Shown: positions 44,941-55,419, counted from the stretch's first letter. The stretch is DNA of 64,000 nucleotides from Liopterus haemorrhoidalis (GCA_963971575.1 OZ020618.1:34202731-34266730), one strand, 5' to 3'. Program-made: numbers and translations. The notes: a model not told the origin generated them from the sequence alone.

Positions 44941-45537
44941 ATTGATTGAACGATTTGGGAAGGTTCCATTAGACCACGTCTTGGATCGTCCTTTTTATAT
45001 TTAAAACCTATATTTCTTAAAATCTTCCAAAGGGAAGTCTTTCCACCATCATACAGTCTCCTTTCATGTAATTTTATATTAATAGTGTCGACAGTAACAT
45101 GCTCCCCTAAAATCAAATTAATTTATTAAGAGGCCTCACGTAGAGATGTTGTATCCTTACTATTACGGTACATCTCATAAATTACATTACGTATCCCAAC
45201 TGTTGTAAAATTGTCTAATTCTACAACAGATTTAGTATGTGTTCGATTCTTTTTCGGGCTACTGACAGTTTCATTTCTCGCTTGTTGTAATACCATCTTA
45301 TTTACTTTAGAAATACTGACATATAAAGCAGCTGCAACACTAAAAAGTTAATTAACAATTATTTGTAGAAATATATTCAAGTGAAAAGACCATAGATATA
45401 AACTAAATTTTATATTTACTCACATCTCTGACACATTTCACATCCATTAAAGGTCCACCATTGTCTCGCTCTCTTTCAAAATAATTAATAAGAGACAAAA
45501 CCATCCTTTGAGCACGGCTACTAAGACCTTTGGGCAT
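44941..45537 (-). pseudogene. DDE-transposase N-terminal remnant with an intron-like gap
   Basis: From 45537 the minus strand encodes MPKGLSSRAQRMVLSLINYF and ERERDNGGPLMDVKCVRD, then an 80-bp gap with GTGAGT at one end and TTTTAG at the other. It continues with VAAALYVSISKVNKMVLQQA, SPKKNRTHTKSVVELDNF, a pair of stops, and GGKTSLWKILRNIGFKYKKD. This order (NYFxRERDNGGPL, VAAAL..S, PKK, VIR..VYEMY, TSLWKxLRxxGF) is the helix-turn-helix part of a widespread insect DDE transposase group related to Tc1/IS630. The splice join is one base out of frame as read, and the catalytic domain is absent; satellite DNA takes its place. Confidence 0.65.
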
Positions 45538-45555
45538 TTTTACTTTTAAATTACA

Positions 45556-45570
45556 AATATATTTAAAAAG
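45556..45570. repeat. LINE-8 target-site duplication, 3' side
   Basis: AATATATTTAAAAAG, identical to 51712-51726. Confidence 0.95.
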
Positions 45571-45889
45571 TTAGTTAGTTAGTTAGTTGAAATTTTTGGC
45601 GCACAGCAACAAAGGCTATTTGCGCCTAACGCAGCCCATCTAAATGACTAGACTATATATTAAAAATAAAAATTTAGACAATAAATAAATAAATAAATAA
45701 ATAAAATCATTAAAAATACGCATACTCAATAAAAGAAGTCTTGCACTGACAAACACAAATAAATAATATAAAAAATCTGTTCGAAAATTTGAACAGACTC
45801 AGGGTGATGGTAAGAGGCTGTAAAGGGGCCAATTACCATCGAATATCACAGTCAATAAATAGAAACACATTAAAATAAGGTGCAAGACT
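45571..45889 (-). other. LINE-8 3' UTR and (CTAA) tail
   Basis: About 319 bp; on the plus strand it begins TTAGTTAGTTAGTTAGTTGA. An AAAT-like run lies at about 45680-45705. The hairpin ctgttcgaaaatttgaacag at 45777-45796 is a perfect inverted repeat that may serve template recognition. Confidence 0.75.
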
Positions 45890-48800
45890 TCACACATAAA
45901 ACAGTAAGTTCGATTCTCTCAGGAAGAGTATCAGCCTGTCCATGAGTACTCTGTCGTCACCTAAGGCAACTGACAGGTCATAGCACAGGCCTAACCTCTC
46001 CCTGACATCCTCGAACTGTACACATTCGGTTAAAATGTGTAACACAGACAAATCTGTGTTACACGTCTCACAGACAGGGGACTCTTCACCTCGAAGGAGG
46101 TGTCCATGGGTCCACCAACAGTGACCTATACGAAGGCGTGTGATGGCGGTTTCCTCCCTGCGGTTAATCCTGCAGGAAGAACCCCATAGTTTAACGTCTC
46201 CCTTAATCTGTCGTAACTTAACGTTCTGTGTGCGGCTCCACTCATGTTGCCACATGTCTAAAACCAGATGTGTCAGATGACTCTTTGCGTCATCTGGAAA
46301 AACGAAACTCACATCAATCATAGGTCTGTGAGAGGCGGCTTTTGCAGCTGCATCTGCCGCTTCGTTGCCTTTAATACCAACATGTCCCGGTATCCAAAAC
46401 AGCTCTACCCTCACATTCTGAGCATTCAGGTTGTGGAGTAGCAACCGGATCTTTAGTACAAGAGGATGCACTGGATCTGGATCTTGGATACTGTTCAGAG
46501 CGCTCAGCGAGTCCGTCAAGATAACACTTGACCGACTTTGCTCTGACGAAACAAAACACAGGGCCTTGAAAATAGCGTACAGCTCAGCAGTGTACACACT
46601 CGTTATGGAGTGCAGACGGTACTGAAACTGTTGGCGTGGATTCAAAACAACGAACGCACACCCAACCCTGGTTCCGGATTTTGATCCGTCAGTAAAAATG
46701 ACAGTATCCTCGAACCTAGGGACCAGTGTTCTTTGTAACTCATGTTGGTATTCGATAGGCAACGTAGTATCTTTATCAAACCTAGTTAATGTGAGGTTCA
46801 CAAGTGGACGCGGTAGCGTCCATGGTGGAACAGCACACAAAACGAAACTTGCCATTTCAGGCATATTAAAATCAATATCGCCCAAAATGTCGAAAGTCCT
46901 CAGACCAAAAGGCCTATTGGCTCTTGGTTTTCTGTCATATATTTCTGTATGCCTATTTTGTAGAATAGGGTCATACGCGGGATGATCTGGCTTGGCACTG
47001 AGTGCAGCCATATACCGCAAGGATAGAATTTTACGACGATTGTACAGTGACGGTTCGCCTGCTTCACACAGCAGGCTTAGTATTGGACTGGTGCGAAATG
47101 CACCTGTGGCCAATCTAACCCCAGTGTGATGTACAGTGTCAAGAATTCTTATCTCTTGGTGTTTAGCTGACCCATAAGCTAGACATCCATAGTCCAGCTT
47201 AGAGCGCACTAAAGAACGATATAAACGCAACATGACAGTGCGGTCTGCACCCCATGTCTTGTGACTGAGGACCCGCAACAAATTGAGCGACTTTTGGCAT
47301 TTTTTCTTGACGGACAAAAAATGTGCCCGCCAAGATAGACGGCTATCGAACACGAGACCCAGAAATCTGGCAGTATCGGCAAATGGTAACTGTGCTCCAT
47401 TTAGTGTGAGTGTAGGATTGGGATGTACACCCCTTTTCCTACTAAAATGGACACATACAGTTTTGCTGGTCGAGAATTTAAAGCCATTTTCGGTTGCCCA
47501 TGTATCGAGACGATTGATAGTCAGCTGAAGCTGACGTTCGATTGTACTAGTCTTTTGTCCGGCGACAAAGATACCAATGTCGTCGACAAATATCGAACTC
47601 TGTACAGGTAATCGAATACATGAAGCTGCACCGTTAATGGCAATTAAAAATAGCGTAACGCTCAGTATGGAGCCCTGTGGGACCCCATTGTCCAGTGCGA
47701 ACATTTGTGACAAGGTATTTCCGATCCGCACCCTGAAGCGCCGGTTCGACATGAAGTCTTTTATAAAGAACATCAAGCGTCCCCGGAGACCCCAGGAATG
47801 CAGAGTACGGAGAATACCATAAATCCATGCAGTGTCATAGGCTTTCTCAATATCGAAAAACACAGCTACCAGGTGTTTGTTTTCAACGAAAGCATTCCTG
47901 ATAGCTGTCTCTAGTCTGACCAGATGATCTGCTGTTGAGCGGTGACGGCGAAAGCCGCACTGTGTGTTGGCCAGCAAGTCGTTTGATTCTAAAAACCAAA
48001 TCAGACGCTTGCTGATCATTCGCTCCATGAGCTTGCAGAGACAACTGGTCAGTGATATTGGTCTATAGCTAGAGGGCAAGTGTTTATCTTTCCCGACTTT
48101 GGGGATAGGAATTATATGAGATTCCTTCCACTTGGTCGGGCACTTGCCCTCAGTCCATATCCTGTTATAGACATTCAAAAGCCTAGACTTAGATGGTTCC
48201 GGAAGATTTCGGATCATACGATAATGTATCGCATCTGGACCAGGAGAGCTATCCTTACACTTTGACATCGCGCTATCTAGCTCTTCACGAGAGAAAAGCA
48301 GGTTGTATACCTCGTCATTCCTAGAAAAGAAATTTAGAGGTATAGATTCGAGGCCTGCTTTACGAGTTAGAAACTCGGGTGAATAATGTTCAGAGCTAGA
48401 ATTGAACGCAAAACTAGATGCCAAAGTGTTAGCAATTTCGACCGCTGAGGTAACTACGTTACCATTTACCGATAGACCAGCAATGGCTGTAGCTGTATTT
48501 AGACCGGATATTTTCCGGACCTTCTCCCAAACTTTGGCCACTGGAGTGGCAACTGTAACGGTGCATACGTATTTGCGCCATGATTCGCGCTTGCTTTCTT
48601 TCACAATCCTCTTAGCACGAGCTTTCGCTCGTTGGAAGGCTATCATGTTTGTCTCTGTTGGACAACGACGGAATGTATTGAAGAGGTGTCTCCTTTCACG
48701 TAGCGCCAAGTCGCATTCCTCGTTCCACCAGGGAACGGGAACTCGACGGGGCTGAGTGGATGACAGCGGTATGCTGCTTTCAGCCGCGCTCGTGATGGAA

Positions 48801-49585
48801 TCCGTGAAATGATTCACCTCTTCGTCTACGCTCAAGTTCGGAATATCCTCGTGAGAGAATGATTCTGCGAACTTGGTCCAATCTGCTTTCCGAAGAACCC
48901 ACTGTGGCCAGCGGGATTCGGTAACAGTATTGAACAGAGGCCTTAAGAAGATTGGAAAGTGATCACTACCGCACAGGTCGTGATGCACGTCCCATTTGAA
49001 CAACGGAGCGATGGCTCCTGAAACGACGCTAAGATCTATGGCACTGAATGTACCCGTTGCTGCACAGAAGTGCGTGGGTCTGCCGTCGTTCAAAAAGCTC
49101 AAACTCAAATCGTTCAACATAGTCTCCAGGTGACGTCCCCGTCGATCGTTCCGCACCGATCCCCAACATACATTGTAGGCGTTAAAATCGCCTAGTAGTA
49201 TGAAAGGTGGTGGGAGTTGATCGATGATGTTCACGACATCTCGGATGTCAGTTCGAACACCAGGGGGAAGGTAGATAGAACAAATCGTCACCTGGAGGGG
49301 AAGTGCAACACGAACTGCTACGACCTGCAACTCAGTGTCAATGTCTACAGGATCGTGGTACAATGTGTCTCTAACGAGAATTGCCACGCCGTCACATGCT
49401 CTTGCCCCCGTAAGGAAATCCGTGCGAAACACGGAGTATCCTCGAGGAGAGAATGTGTCGGTTTCCGTGAAATTTGTTTCCTGCAGACAAACACACGAAG
49501 GCGCTAAATTGGAGAGTAACAGTCGCAGTTCTTCGTAGCGCTGATATACACCGTTACAGTTCCACTGGATTAGTGGACCAGTCAT
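45890..49585 (-). CDS. LINE-8 ORF2: endonuclease, reverse transcriptase, RNase H
   Basis: 1231 residues, uninterrupted. Endonuclease (1 to about 225): IQWNCNGVYQRYEEL, VCLQETNF, LGDFNAYNVCWGS and the SDHFPIFL box. RT in the middle: SSYRPISLTSCLCKLMERMI, CGFRRHRSTADHLVRLE, AVFFDIEKAYDTAW, NGVPQGSILSVTLF and catalytic SIFVDDIGIF. RNase H (about 960-1085): VIFTDGSKSG, YTAELYAI, LTDSLSAL and HVGIKGNEAADAAA, with all acidic residues present. A C-terminal zinc motif CETCNTDLSVLHILTEC lies at about 1172. The start ATG overlaps the ORF1 stop as ATGA. The enzyme would nick target DNA, prime on it, copy the RNA and degrade it. All catalytic signatures are intact. Confidence 0.95.
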   Translation of the reverse strand: MTGPLIQWNCNGVYQRYEELRLLLSNLAPSCVCLQETNFTETDTFSPRGYSVFRTDFLTGARACDGVAILVRDTLYHDPVDIDTELQVVAVRVALPLQVTICSIYLPPGVRTDIRDVVNIIDQLPPPFILLGDFNAYNVCWGSVRNDRRGRHLETMLNDLSLSFLNDGRPTHFCAATGTFSAIDLSVVSGAIAPLFKWDVHHDLCGSDHFPIFLRPLFNTVTESRWPQWVLRKADWTKFAESFSHEDIPNLSVDEEVNHFTDSITSAAESSIPLSSTQPRRVPVPWWNEECDLALRERRHLFNTFRRCPTETNMIAFQRAKARAKRIVKESKRESWRKYVCTVTVATPVAKVWEKVRKISGLNTATAIAGLSVNGNVVTSAVEIANTLASSFAFNSSSEHYSPEFLTRKAGLESIPLNFFSRNDEVYNLLFSREELDSAMSKCKDSSPGPDAIHYRMIRNLPEPSKSRLLNVYNRIWTEGKCPTKWKESHIIPIPKVGKDKHLPSSYRPISLTSCLCKLMERMISKRLIWFLESNDLLANTQCGFRRHRSTADHLVRLETAIRNAFVENKHLVAVFFDIEKAYDTAWIYGILRTLHSWGLRGRLMFFIKDFMSNRRFRVRIGNTLSQMFALDNGVPQGSILSVTLFLIAINGAASCIRLPVQSSIFVDDIGIFVAGQKTSTIERQLQLTINRLDTWATENGFKFSTSKTVCVHFSRKRGVHPNPTLTLNGAQLPFADTARFLGLVFDSRLSWRAHFLSVKKKCQKSLNLLRVLSHKTWGADRTVMLRLYRSLVRSKLDYGCLAYGSAKHQEIRILDTVHHTGVRLATGAFRTSPILSLLCEAGEPSLYNRRKILSLRYMAALSAKPDHPAYDPILQNRHTEIYDRKPRANRPFGLRTFDILGDIDFNMPEMASFVLCAVPPWTLPRPLVNLTLTRFDKDTTLPIEYQHELQRTLVPRFEDTVIFTDGSKSGTRVGCAFVVLNPRQQFQYRLHSITSVYTAELYAIFKALCFVSSEQSRSSVILTDSLSALNSIQDPDPVHPLVLKIRLLLHNLNAQNVRVELFWIPGHVGIKGNEAADAAAKAASHRPMIDVSFVFPDDAKSHLTHLVLDMWQHEWSRTQNVKLRQIKGDVKLWGSSCRINRREETAITRLRIGHCWWTHGHLLRGEESPVCETCNTDLSVLHILTECVQFEDVRERLGLCYDLSVALGDDRVLMDRLILFLRESNLLFYV

Positions 49586-51009
49586 TTTTGTTTAGGGGAG
49601 TTACCCCGCAACCTAATGATCTTTGGTTTACCCTTAGGTTGCGGGTCAACAGCCATTTTCTCGGCCACGGTTTCACTTGTTTGTCCAGGTGCCTTGGTGG
49701 ACACACTGGACTCCTTTTTTGGTGGTTTTGTTCTCACTGGTATCCAGTGAGAACCAACGGGTCCCTTATCAGTCTCCTTTTCAGGAGCGACTGATGAAGG
49801 CTTTGTAGAAGCGACCATTCTCTGGTCGCTTCTCGTTTTTGGAGAAGACTGTGGGGTCTTCTCCTTAGGTGGTGGGGAGAACTGAGGTTGAGTGCGTTCT
49901 CCTATATGGGAGGGGGATTTATTCAGACCCGATCCCCCTGGTTGTGGGGTCTGAACACTGGTCTCTTGGACCGATTCCGCCACCTTTTCCGTGTCGGACT
50001 TTTGTGACGCAGCTGTCACTGACGTTTTTACTGTCGAACGAAGCACTGACTCCGTCTGAGTCTGGACACTGGCTGTCTTCTTTGCAGCTACTTGTGCGAA
50101 GGATTTCGCAAAAGTGACCGGCGCAGTCTCTTTATACTTCTTCTTGGCGTCGAAATACGGTATTTTATCTTTCGTCTTGATGACCTGAATAGCCTTCTCT
50201 TCTAAGTACGTTGGGCAGTGGCGTGAAGTCGATGCATGCGCACCTTTACAGTTCACGCAGTGTGCCGCGTTTGGACAGTTTTCAACTTCATGTTGATCCT
50301 GCCCGCAGTTGGCACAGATGGACTGTTTGCCACAACGACTAGAGGTGTGACCATAACGCTGGCACTTGTAGCATCGCATCGGGTTGGGATAGTAGGGGCG
50401 AACGTTACAAACGTTGTACCCCACCTTAACCGATGCTGGACACCTAGTACCAGCAAAAGATACCACCATAGATATAGAAGGCTTACCGTTTCGGGGGTTG
50501 AGTTTCCTACATTCAATGACACCTTGCGATGCCATTTCCTGCACAAACTCTTCCTCCGTAACATACGCAAGGTCACGGTCTGTAACGACGCCTCGAGAAG
50601 TATTCAGTGCCTTATGTGGCTGTACCGAGATACGATACTCGCCAAATCCTTCGCATTTCTGAAGCGTTGAGGATGCCTCAGTTTCTGCTTCAATCAATAA
50701 TGTGCCATCCGACAGTTTTCTTACCGACCTGATACCAGTTGGACACGTTTTTCCCAGCGTTCGGGCAACAAAGAAGGGGGACATCTCTTTAAAAGATTTA
50801 CCCTCTTCTTGCACCTTCACGACAAGAAAACGAGGCACTGGCGCACAAAACTCAACTGATCTGCTGTCTAGCTTCTTGGGAGAAGGCCTTACACATCCCT
50901 CATCGGATGACTGAGCATCACGACGAGGTCTCTTGTTTGATTTTTTACGGAGTTTACTCTCAACCTTGGCGGAATTTAAAGAAAATTGATCCCTCCGGGT
51001 AGTCGCCAT
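49582..51009 (-). CDS. LINE-8 ORF1: Gag-like RNA-binding protein
   Basis: 475 residues from ATG. A basic N-terminus (RKKSNKRPRRDAQSS) may localise it to the nucleus. A central domain follows (FLVVKVQEEGKSFKEMSPFF, GTLLIEAETEASSTLQK, RGVVTDRDLAYVTEEE), as in other I/R1-type ORF1 proteins. Three CCHC knuckles come in succession: CYKCQRYGHTSSRC, CANCGQDQHEVENC and CVNCKGAHASTSRHC. The C-terminal third is a low-complexity Ser/Pro/Lys/Thr region. It would form the RNP with element RNA. The stop TGA overlaps the ORF2 ATG, so ORF2 may be made by termination-reinitiation. Confidence 0.95.
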   Translation of the reverse strand: MATTRRDQFSLNSAKVESKLRKKSNKRPRRDAQSSDEGCVRPSPKKLDSRSVEFCAPVPRFLVVKVQEEGKSFKEMSPFFVARTLGKTCPTGIRSVRKLSDGTLLIEAETEASSTLQKCEGFGEYRISVQPHKALNTSRGVVTDRDLAYVTEEEFVQEMASQGVIECRKLNPRNGKPSISMVVSFAGTRCPASVKVGYNVCNVRPYYPNPMRCYKCQRYGHTSSRCGKQSICANCGQDQHEVENCPNAAHCVNCKGAHASTSRHCPTYLEEKAIQVIKTKDKIPYFDAKKKYKETAPVTFAKSFAQVAAKKTASVQTQTESVLRSTVKTSVTAASQKSDTEKVAESVQETSVQTPQPGGSGLNKSPSHIGERTQPQFSPPPKEKTPQSSPKTRSDQRMVASTKPSSVAPEKETDKGPVGSHWIPVRTKPPKKESSVSTKAPGQTSETVAEKMAVDPQPKGKPKIIRLRGNSPKQK

Positions 51010-51711
51010 ACCCGTATACTAAGTTTCATCACCCTGCCATGCCCACCCACCAGGGAGCCCCACACAGGGGACGTTGGCCGCAAACCGGCTCATTGCGCCA
51101 GGCATGTCAGGATGATATAGCATCGGGGGAAGTAGTCACGGGCTGCTCGACCCGCTCGAGAACCAGTAGTAGCCAACTCTGGAACCGGGCGAGCTGCATC
51201 CGCTCCCACAGACCCCCGAATACTTGTCTAGTGGCACGGCATTACCCCGGCATCCACGATCCAGTAGTGGAGCCACTCTATTCATGAACCGTGACACCAG
51301 CCGATTGACTGAGCTGACCAGACTCAGCCTCCCGTTTTACCGAATCCGAGGCCAAAGAAGGCGTGTTGGGATCGTACTGTCCGCGGGCAGCAGTCTCCCT
51401 CAACCGACCAGGACCCTCTTCTCCGGCGTTACGGGTCTCCACGCACGGCAAACACGTGGGTAGGAATTTAAGTGGGAGATCAAAGAGACAACAGATAAGC
51501 CTATTCCCACAATCGGCTTCTCTGAACTGTCTCCTCCCAAATGATATGTGATTCAGGGTACGTGGGATCATCAGGCCCAAAAGCTCTTTATGGTCAGGTG
51601 ATGCGACCATTATGAACTTCCCTTGCGTGATTGAGGGTACGCGGGATCATCAGGCCCGAAAGCTCGACAAATGGCCAGGTGTTATGGCCATTATGAACTT
51701 CCCCTGCGGGG
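51010..51711 (-). promoter_or_regulatory. LINE-8 5' UTR with internal promoter expected
   Basis: 702 bp, GC-rich relative to flanks. At the outer end two copies of a 79-bp unit are arranged in tandem (gtgattcagggtac at 51548, gtgattgagggtac at 51627), each with ggatcatcaggccc and ccattatgaacttccc. Full-length LINEs carry their promoter here; no specific motif was proved. Confidence 0.65.
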
Positions 51712-51726
51712 AATATATTTAAAAAG
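51712..51726. repeat. LINE-8 target-site duplication, 5' side
   Basis: AATATATTTAAAAAG, identical to 45556-45570. Confidence 0.95.
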
Positions 51727-51971
51727 TATAAAATATAACCTCACTTAATTTCTCACTAAACGTCAACCTGACGTCAAAATAACGATTAAACTATCCAATT
51801 TAAAACCGACATCACTGTAAAAAATTACCAACATGAAATAAATAAATGTACTAACTGAGTTATGGATTGATGTTGATTAAAACATATCATAACGTTGGTA
51901 CTTAAATAAACCAAGTGTGACGTCATCTCACGTTTATTGTGAATGTAGTTTATGTGATGTTGTGTCAGCAT

Positions 51972-53956
51972 CTATGGTCTATTTCAAAGTAGAAAAAAGT
52001 AGATAGCGCTGCGAACCGAGTACGATTTACACTGATCAAATACAGTATAGCGGGAAATTTAAAATAAGTTACAACTAGGGCATGGGCGTAGCAACTGGGT
52101 TAGCAAGTGATTTTTTTTTAATATAAAAAAGGTTAATAAGATATTGAAATAAACAAGGCAGATAATACACTTACGTTATTTATACGACATAAATTCAGTT
52201 TAATGGGAAATTTGAAAAAGTTAAAAAAATATTAATTTTAAAAATTATGTACTATATATAAAAAGAGAGATTTGGCTAAAAGAGTTTAAACAAAGCAATA
52301 AAACAAACAATATATCTTCAGAGCAAAAGTTTCTTATTTAAATAATTATTGTAAATAAAAATTAAAAATATATGTATATATGAAGGTCAAAAAATTATAT
52401 CAATAACTTCTTCTTTGGGCACAATCAGCTGGGCTGTCTTTTAGCCTCACATTAGTCCTCTCTCTTGATATGTTAATAGAGCACTCCAGAATGCTGTCAC
52501 TTTAAGATCCAATATGGCGGCTGGGGGGTAAACAAAGATTTTACCTATGTGTTTACATTCGAAAGCCTAGAGTAAAAACAAAACTGTATGAAAAAAAAAC
52601 ATAAAATGCCATTATTTCGTGATGCTGTGGAATGTGGTAGTTGTGGTGGATGTGACGAAAGTTAATTTTTACAACCTGTCAGAAGTTTTAAAGTATACAT
52701 TTAAAACTGCACTAAAAACTTTTACATAATTTATCAGGAGTCGGACGACAATTATAAATCCACTTAGAAAGGCAAATTTAACCGAAATGAATTAAATAAT
52801 AAAATAAATAAACAAATTTATTTAGGATCATGAACCAATACAAAAATTTCACAAAATACATAACGAAAACCACATACATACATATATATGAAGCATGGTT
52901 TGAATTTGTAGTCATTTGAGAAATATAGTCACAACTCGTAGGAAAGATCACTTGTTAATAAAGCGTTAGTGAATATGTTTTACAGCCTAGTACATAAGAA
53001 AAGTCTATACTTGGCGCAGCATGTTTTTTCTTTCGACTGGAACACATTATATTAGGTTTTCCTCCTTGTCTCACTCCGATATTTTGCTATAGAACATGAG
53101 AGCATGTTCTTTCATTTTCTCTTTGCTGTAGAAACTGTGGGTTAACACGAAATAGATAGTGATGTCCAGGGCTGTAACTTTTGGAAATATATCTGGACTA
53201 TATAAGAGATCCTTTTCACTTAATGTATAGGTCTACATTGTTATTAATTGAAATTTTCTTCGCATACGCTACACAACGTCTTTGTGCTCAATTTCTTCAG
53301 AGAGCTACTCTTATTGGTTTTGTTAACTAAAAATTAATTAATAAAATTATTTAAGAAAAATCATTTCCAAAATAGTTGTATAAAAAATAACCTCCAAACA
53401 CAAACTTACCTTTTTTAAGTGAAAGCATCAAAAATTACTACAAAACTAAAAGTAGGCTTGTGTGTTTTATTAAAATCAACTCGCTTTTATAACAAAATCG
53501 CAATATATTTCAATATAAATGATATATAAGGTTTTGAAAGTACACTCGACATACTACACACATGGCGAATCAAACTTTGTTTACCCTCCACGGACTAACA
53601 GCGATCAGCTGTTTTGGAGTGCTCTATTGTCAAATGTCAAAAAATATTTATATGTCAGATAACCTAAAAAATATATAACTGCGTAAAAACAGATTACATG
53701 GAGAATTTTCTTTATAAAATCTACGCCAAGAATATAAATAAAAGTCTATATATGTAAATAATAACATAATATATGAGAAAAATTAAATAATATAAATAAT
53801 ATATATTTCTAAAGTACGACACTGAACATCTGTCAACTTGGACTAAAAACAATATTTTTACAGTGTAATAGGGATGACGATCTAAACCAATCCGAAGCAA
53901 GGACAAACAGCTCCTATCTTCTTACACACATTTTTCTACTTTCAAATAGACCATAG
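51972..53956. mobile_element. MITE-X copy 2 with a nested TA-flanked MITE
   Basis: Begins CTATGGTCTATTTCAAAGTA and ends with the same sequence inverted, with one mismatch (tttcaaatag for tttgaaatag). Without the nested element it is about 840 bp and colinear with copy 1. It shows the unoccupied target sites of LTR-2 (near 52378) and LTR-3 (near 53808). No ORF. The 245 bp before it (51727-51971) hold no recognised feature and may belong to the 5' side of the transposase element. Confidence 0.85.
52479..53624. mobile_element. TA-flanked MITE nested in MITE-X copy 2
   Basis: 1146 bp, ends GAGCACTCCAGAATGCTG and, inverted, GAGCACTCCAAAACAGCTG; TA on both sides (52477-52478 and 53625-53626). Subterminal GGTAAACAAAG is repeated inverted as CTTTGTTTACC, so the imperfect TIR is around 60-100 bp. 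MITE-X copy 1 lacks it (gtgtcaaa joined to the left flank near 33118). No transposase. Confidence 0.85.
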
Positions 53957-54560
53957 TATTAATATATTCAAAAATTATATTTTTTCTCTTGAGTATCGAA
54001 GCGCTTAGCATGCTGGGCAAAATCCATAATCTTCAAATCAATAATTCAATTACATTTTGCTTACTGCGCTACTGTACTGTATTTACTTAATAGGTCTGTT
54101 TGTTACACCTACACTAAGTTACTCCATGCGCACCATCTGCACTGAAAGCTAGTGTAGTGTAAAATGTGTAGTCCGAACTACACCTACTTCAACCTCGGTA
54201 TAGCGAGTGTAATTCCCGCTATTTAAACTTTTGACAACAACAAACTAACCTATTTTTGAACTAAGAAGATCCGAAATGGAAAAAGAAGAATTTATTTTCA
54301 TAGAGTGGCCTGAAAATATTGAATATTTTTTTCAGGTGATACAGTATTGTAATGAACACTTATTTTTTACAATATACCGAATTTTTAAACTGATTTACAA
54401 TATGTTCATATAAACTTTTACTAATACGAAAATGTTGCTTGAATTCTTTTTCTGTGTATGTAGTCACAACTTCTTCATCATTTTTTATACAATGTCTTTT
54501 ATGTCTTATTTAGGATATATTATATAATTCTTCTTCACTACTGCTGCATCATCAGATACT
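53957..54560. other. Unassigned stretch, possible small exon
   Basis: Mostly noncoding. At 54276 a frame MEKEEFIFIEWPENIEYFFQ ends next to CAG|GTGATA, which resembles a splice donor; the frame itself continues only to about 45 residues. I do not recognise it. Confidence 0.3.
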
Positions 54561-54562
54561 AT

Positions 54563-55410
54563 TATTTCGGAAAACAAAAATTTTTAATATCCATAACCTC
54601 ACAAATTACTGCTTCTTTCATCTGTCAAAATATAATCGTGTACGCAGTACGCATGGTCGGGGCTACCAGCAACACCAGGGCGTTTGTTATTCCTCGCACT
54701 GTCTGCACCGACTACCCTACATTGTGTGTACTACAAGGATATAACAAACAAAACTATTAACTCTAGTATTGAGGCCCTGCAAAAGCTTCAGAACAGAGGC
54801 ATGAGACTTGTTCTTGGGTGTGGAAGACTAACACCCATTCGCATAATGCTCAACACATTAAATTTAGTTAATGTGACAAATAAAATTAAAATTCTCACTT
54901 TCGTATTTATTTATAAAATTATTCAGGGGGAATCAAATTATTTAAGTGACTTTATAATTTATATTTATAACATACAACTATGAAGTACATAATTATAACA
55001 CTCAGACTAAGAATAATATCTACGCATATAAAAAAACGAACTTAAATATAACTACAAACTCATTATTTGTTAAAGGATGTCGAGAATATAATTCTTTACC
55101 AGAATATATAAAAATGTCGGTAAATATAAAAAAAAATAAATACAATATATACAAGTATATCAAAAATTGCACTTAACTCTTTTGGTCGGAAATATTGAAT
55201 TGAAGATTAACTACTTAATTACATGTATATGTGAACTTATTTTAGTTATGTAAATTTATAGGTACAAACTTTTTTGTTGTGAGTTTTTTTTTTTCAATTA
55301 TAATGTAAATGTAAACACTGTTATATATATGTATATAATTTAATGACTTAATAGTCTATGTATTATCATATTGATAGTTCTCAATAAATAAAATATATAA
55401 AAATATATAA
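54563..55410 (+). pseudogene. LINE-9 copy a: RT C-terminal fragment
   Basis: The coding part starts near 54720 with VYYKDITNKTINSSIEALQK and LQNRGMRLVLGCGRLTPIRI, the post-thumb region of a CR1/jockey-like RT. It continues with LNTLNLVNVTNKIKILTFVF and, after a short insertion/shift at about 54955 (ttatatttataac), YNYEVHNYNTQTKNN and FVKGCREYNSLPEYIK to a stop near 55176. A 3' UTR follows. The segment from 54563 is duplicated at 56945. It is 5'-truncated and not functional. Confidence 0.8.
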
Positions 55411-55419
55411 AACTATATA

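Larger units (their letters stand above)
45571..51711 (-). mobile_element. LINE-8: full-length, apparently intact I-like LINE
   Basis: 6141 bp with perfect 15-bp direct repeats. On the minus strand it has a 702-bp 5' UTR, ORF1, ORF2, and a roughly 320-bp 3' UTR ending in (CTAA)4. Both ORFs are uninterrupted. It is much richer in GC than its surroundings, with codon use to match. Endonuclease-RT-RNase H order, a zinc-knuckle ORF1 and a short-repeat tail place it in the I/R1-related group of LINEs; a finer call would need a tree. It is inserted in the region upstream of the transposase remnant, whose flank resumes at 51727. Confidence 0.9.

Noticed and set aside
45571..45592. Telomere-like TTAG repeats
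   Set aside because: Only four TTAG copies, exactly at the LINE-8 3' end next to its target duplication; it is the element's tail.
46371..50914. Numerous ORFs of 60-144 residues on both strands within LINE-8
   Set aside because: They are shadows of the GC-richer ORF1/ORF2 in other frames.
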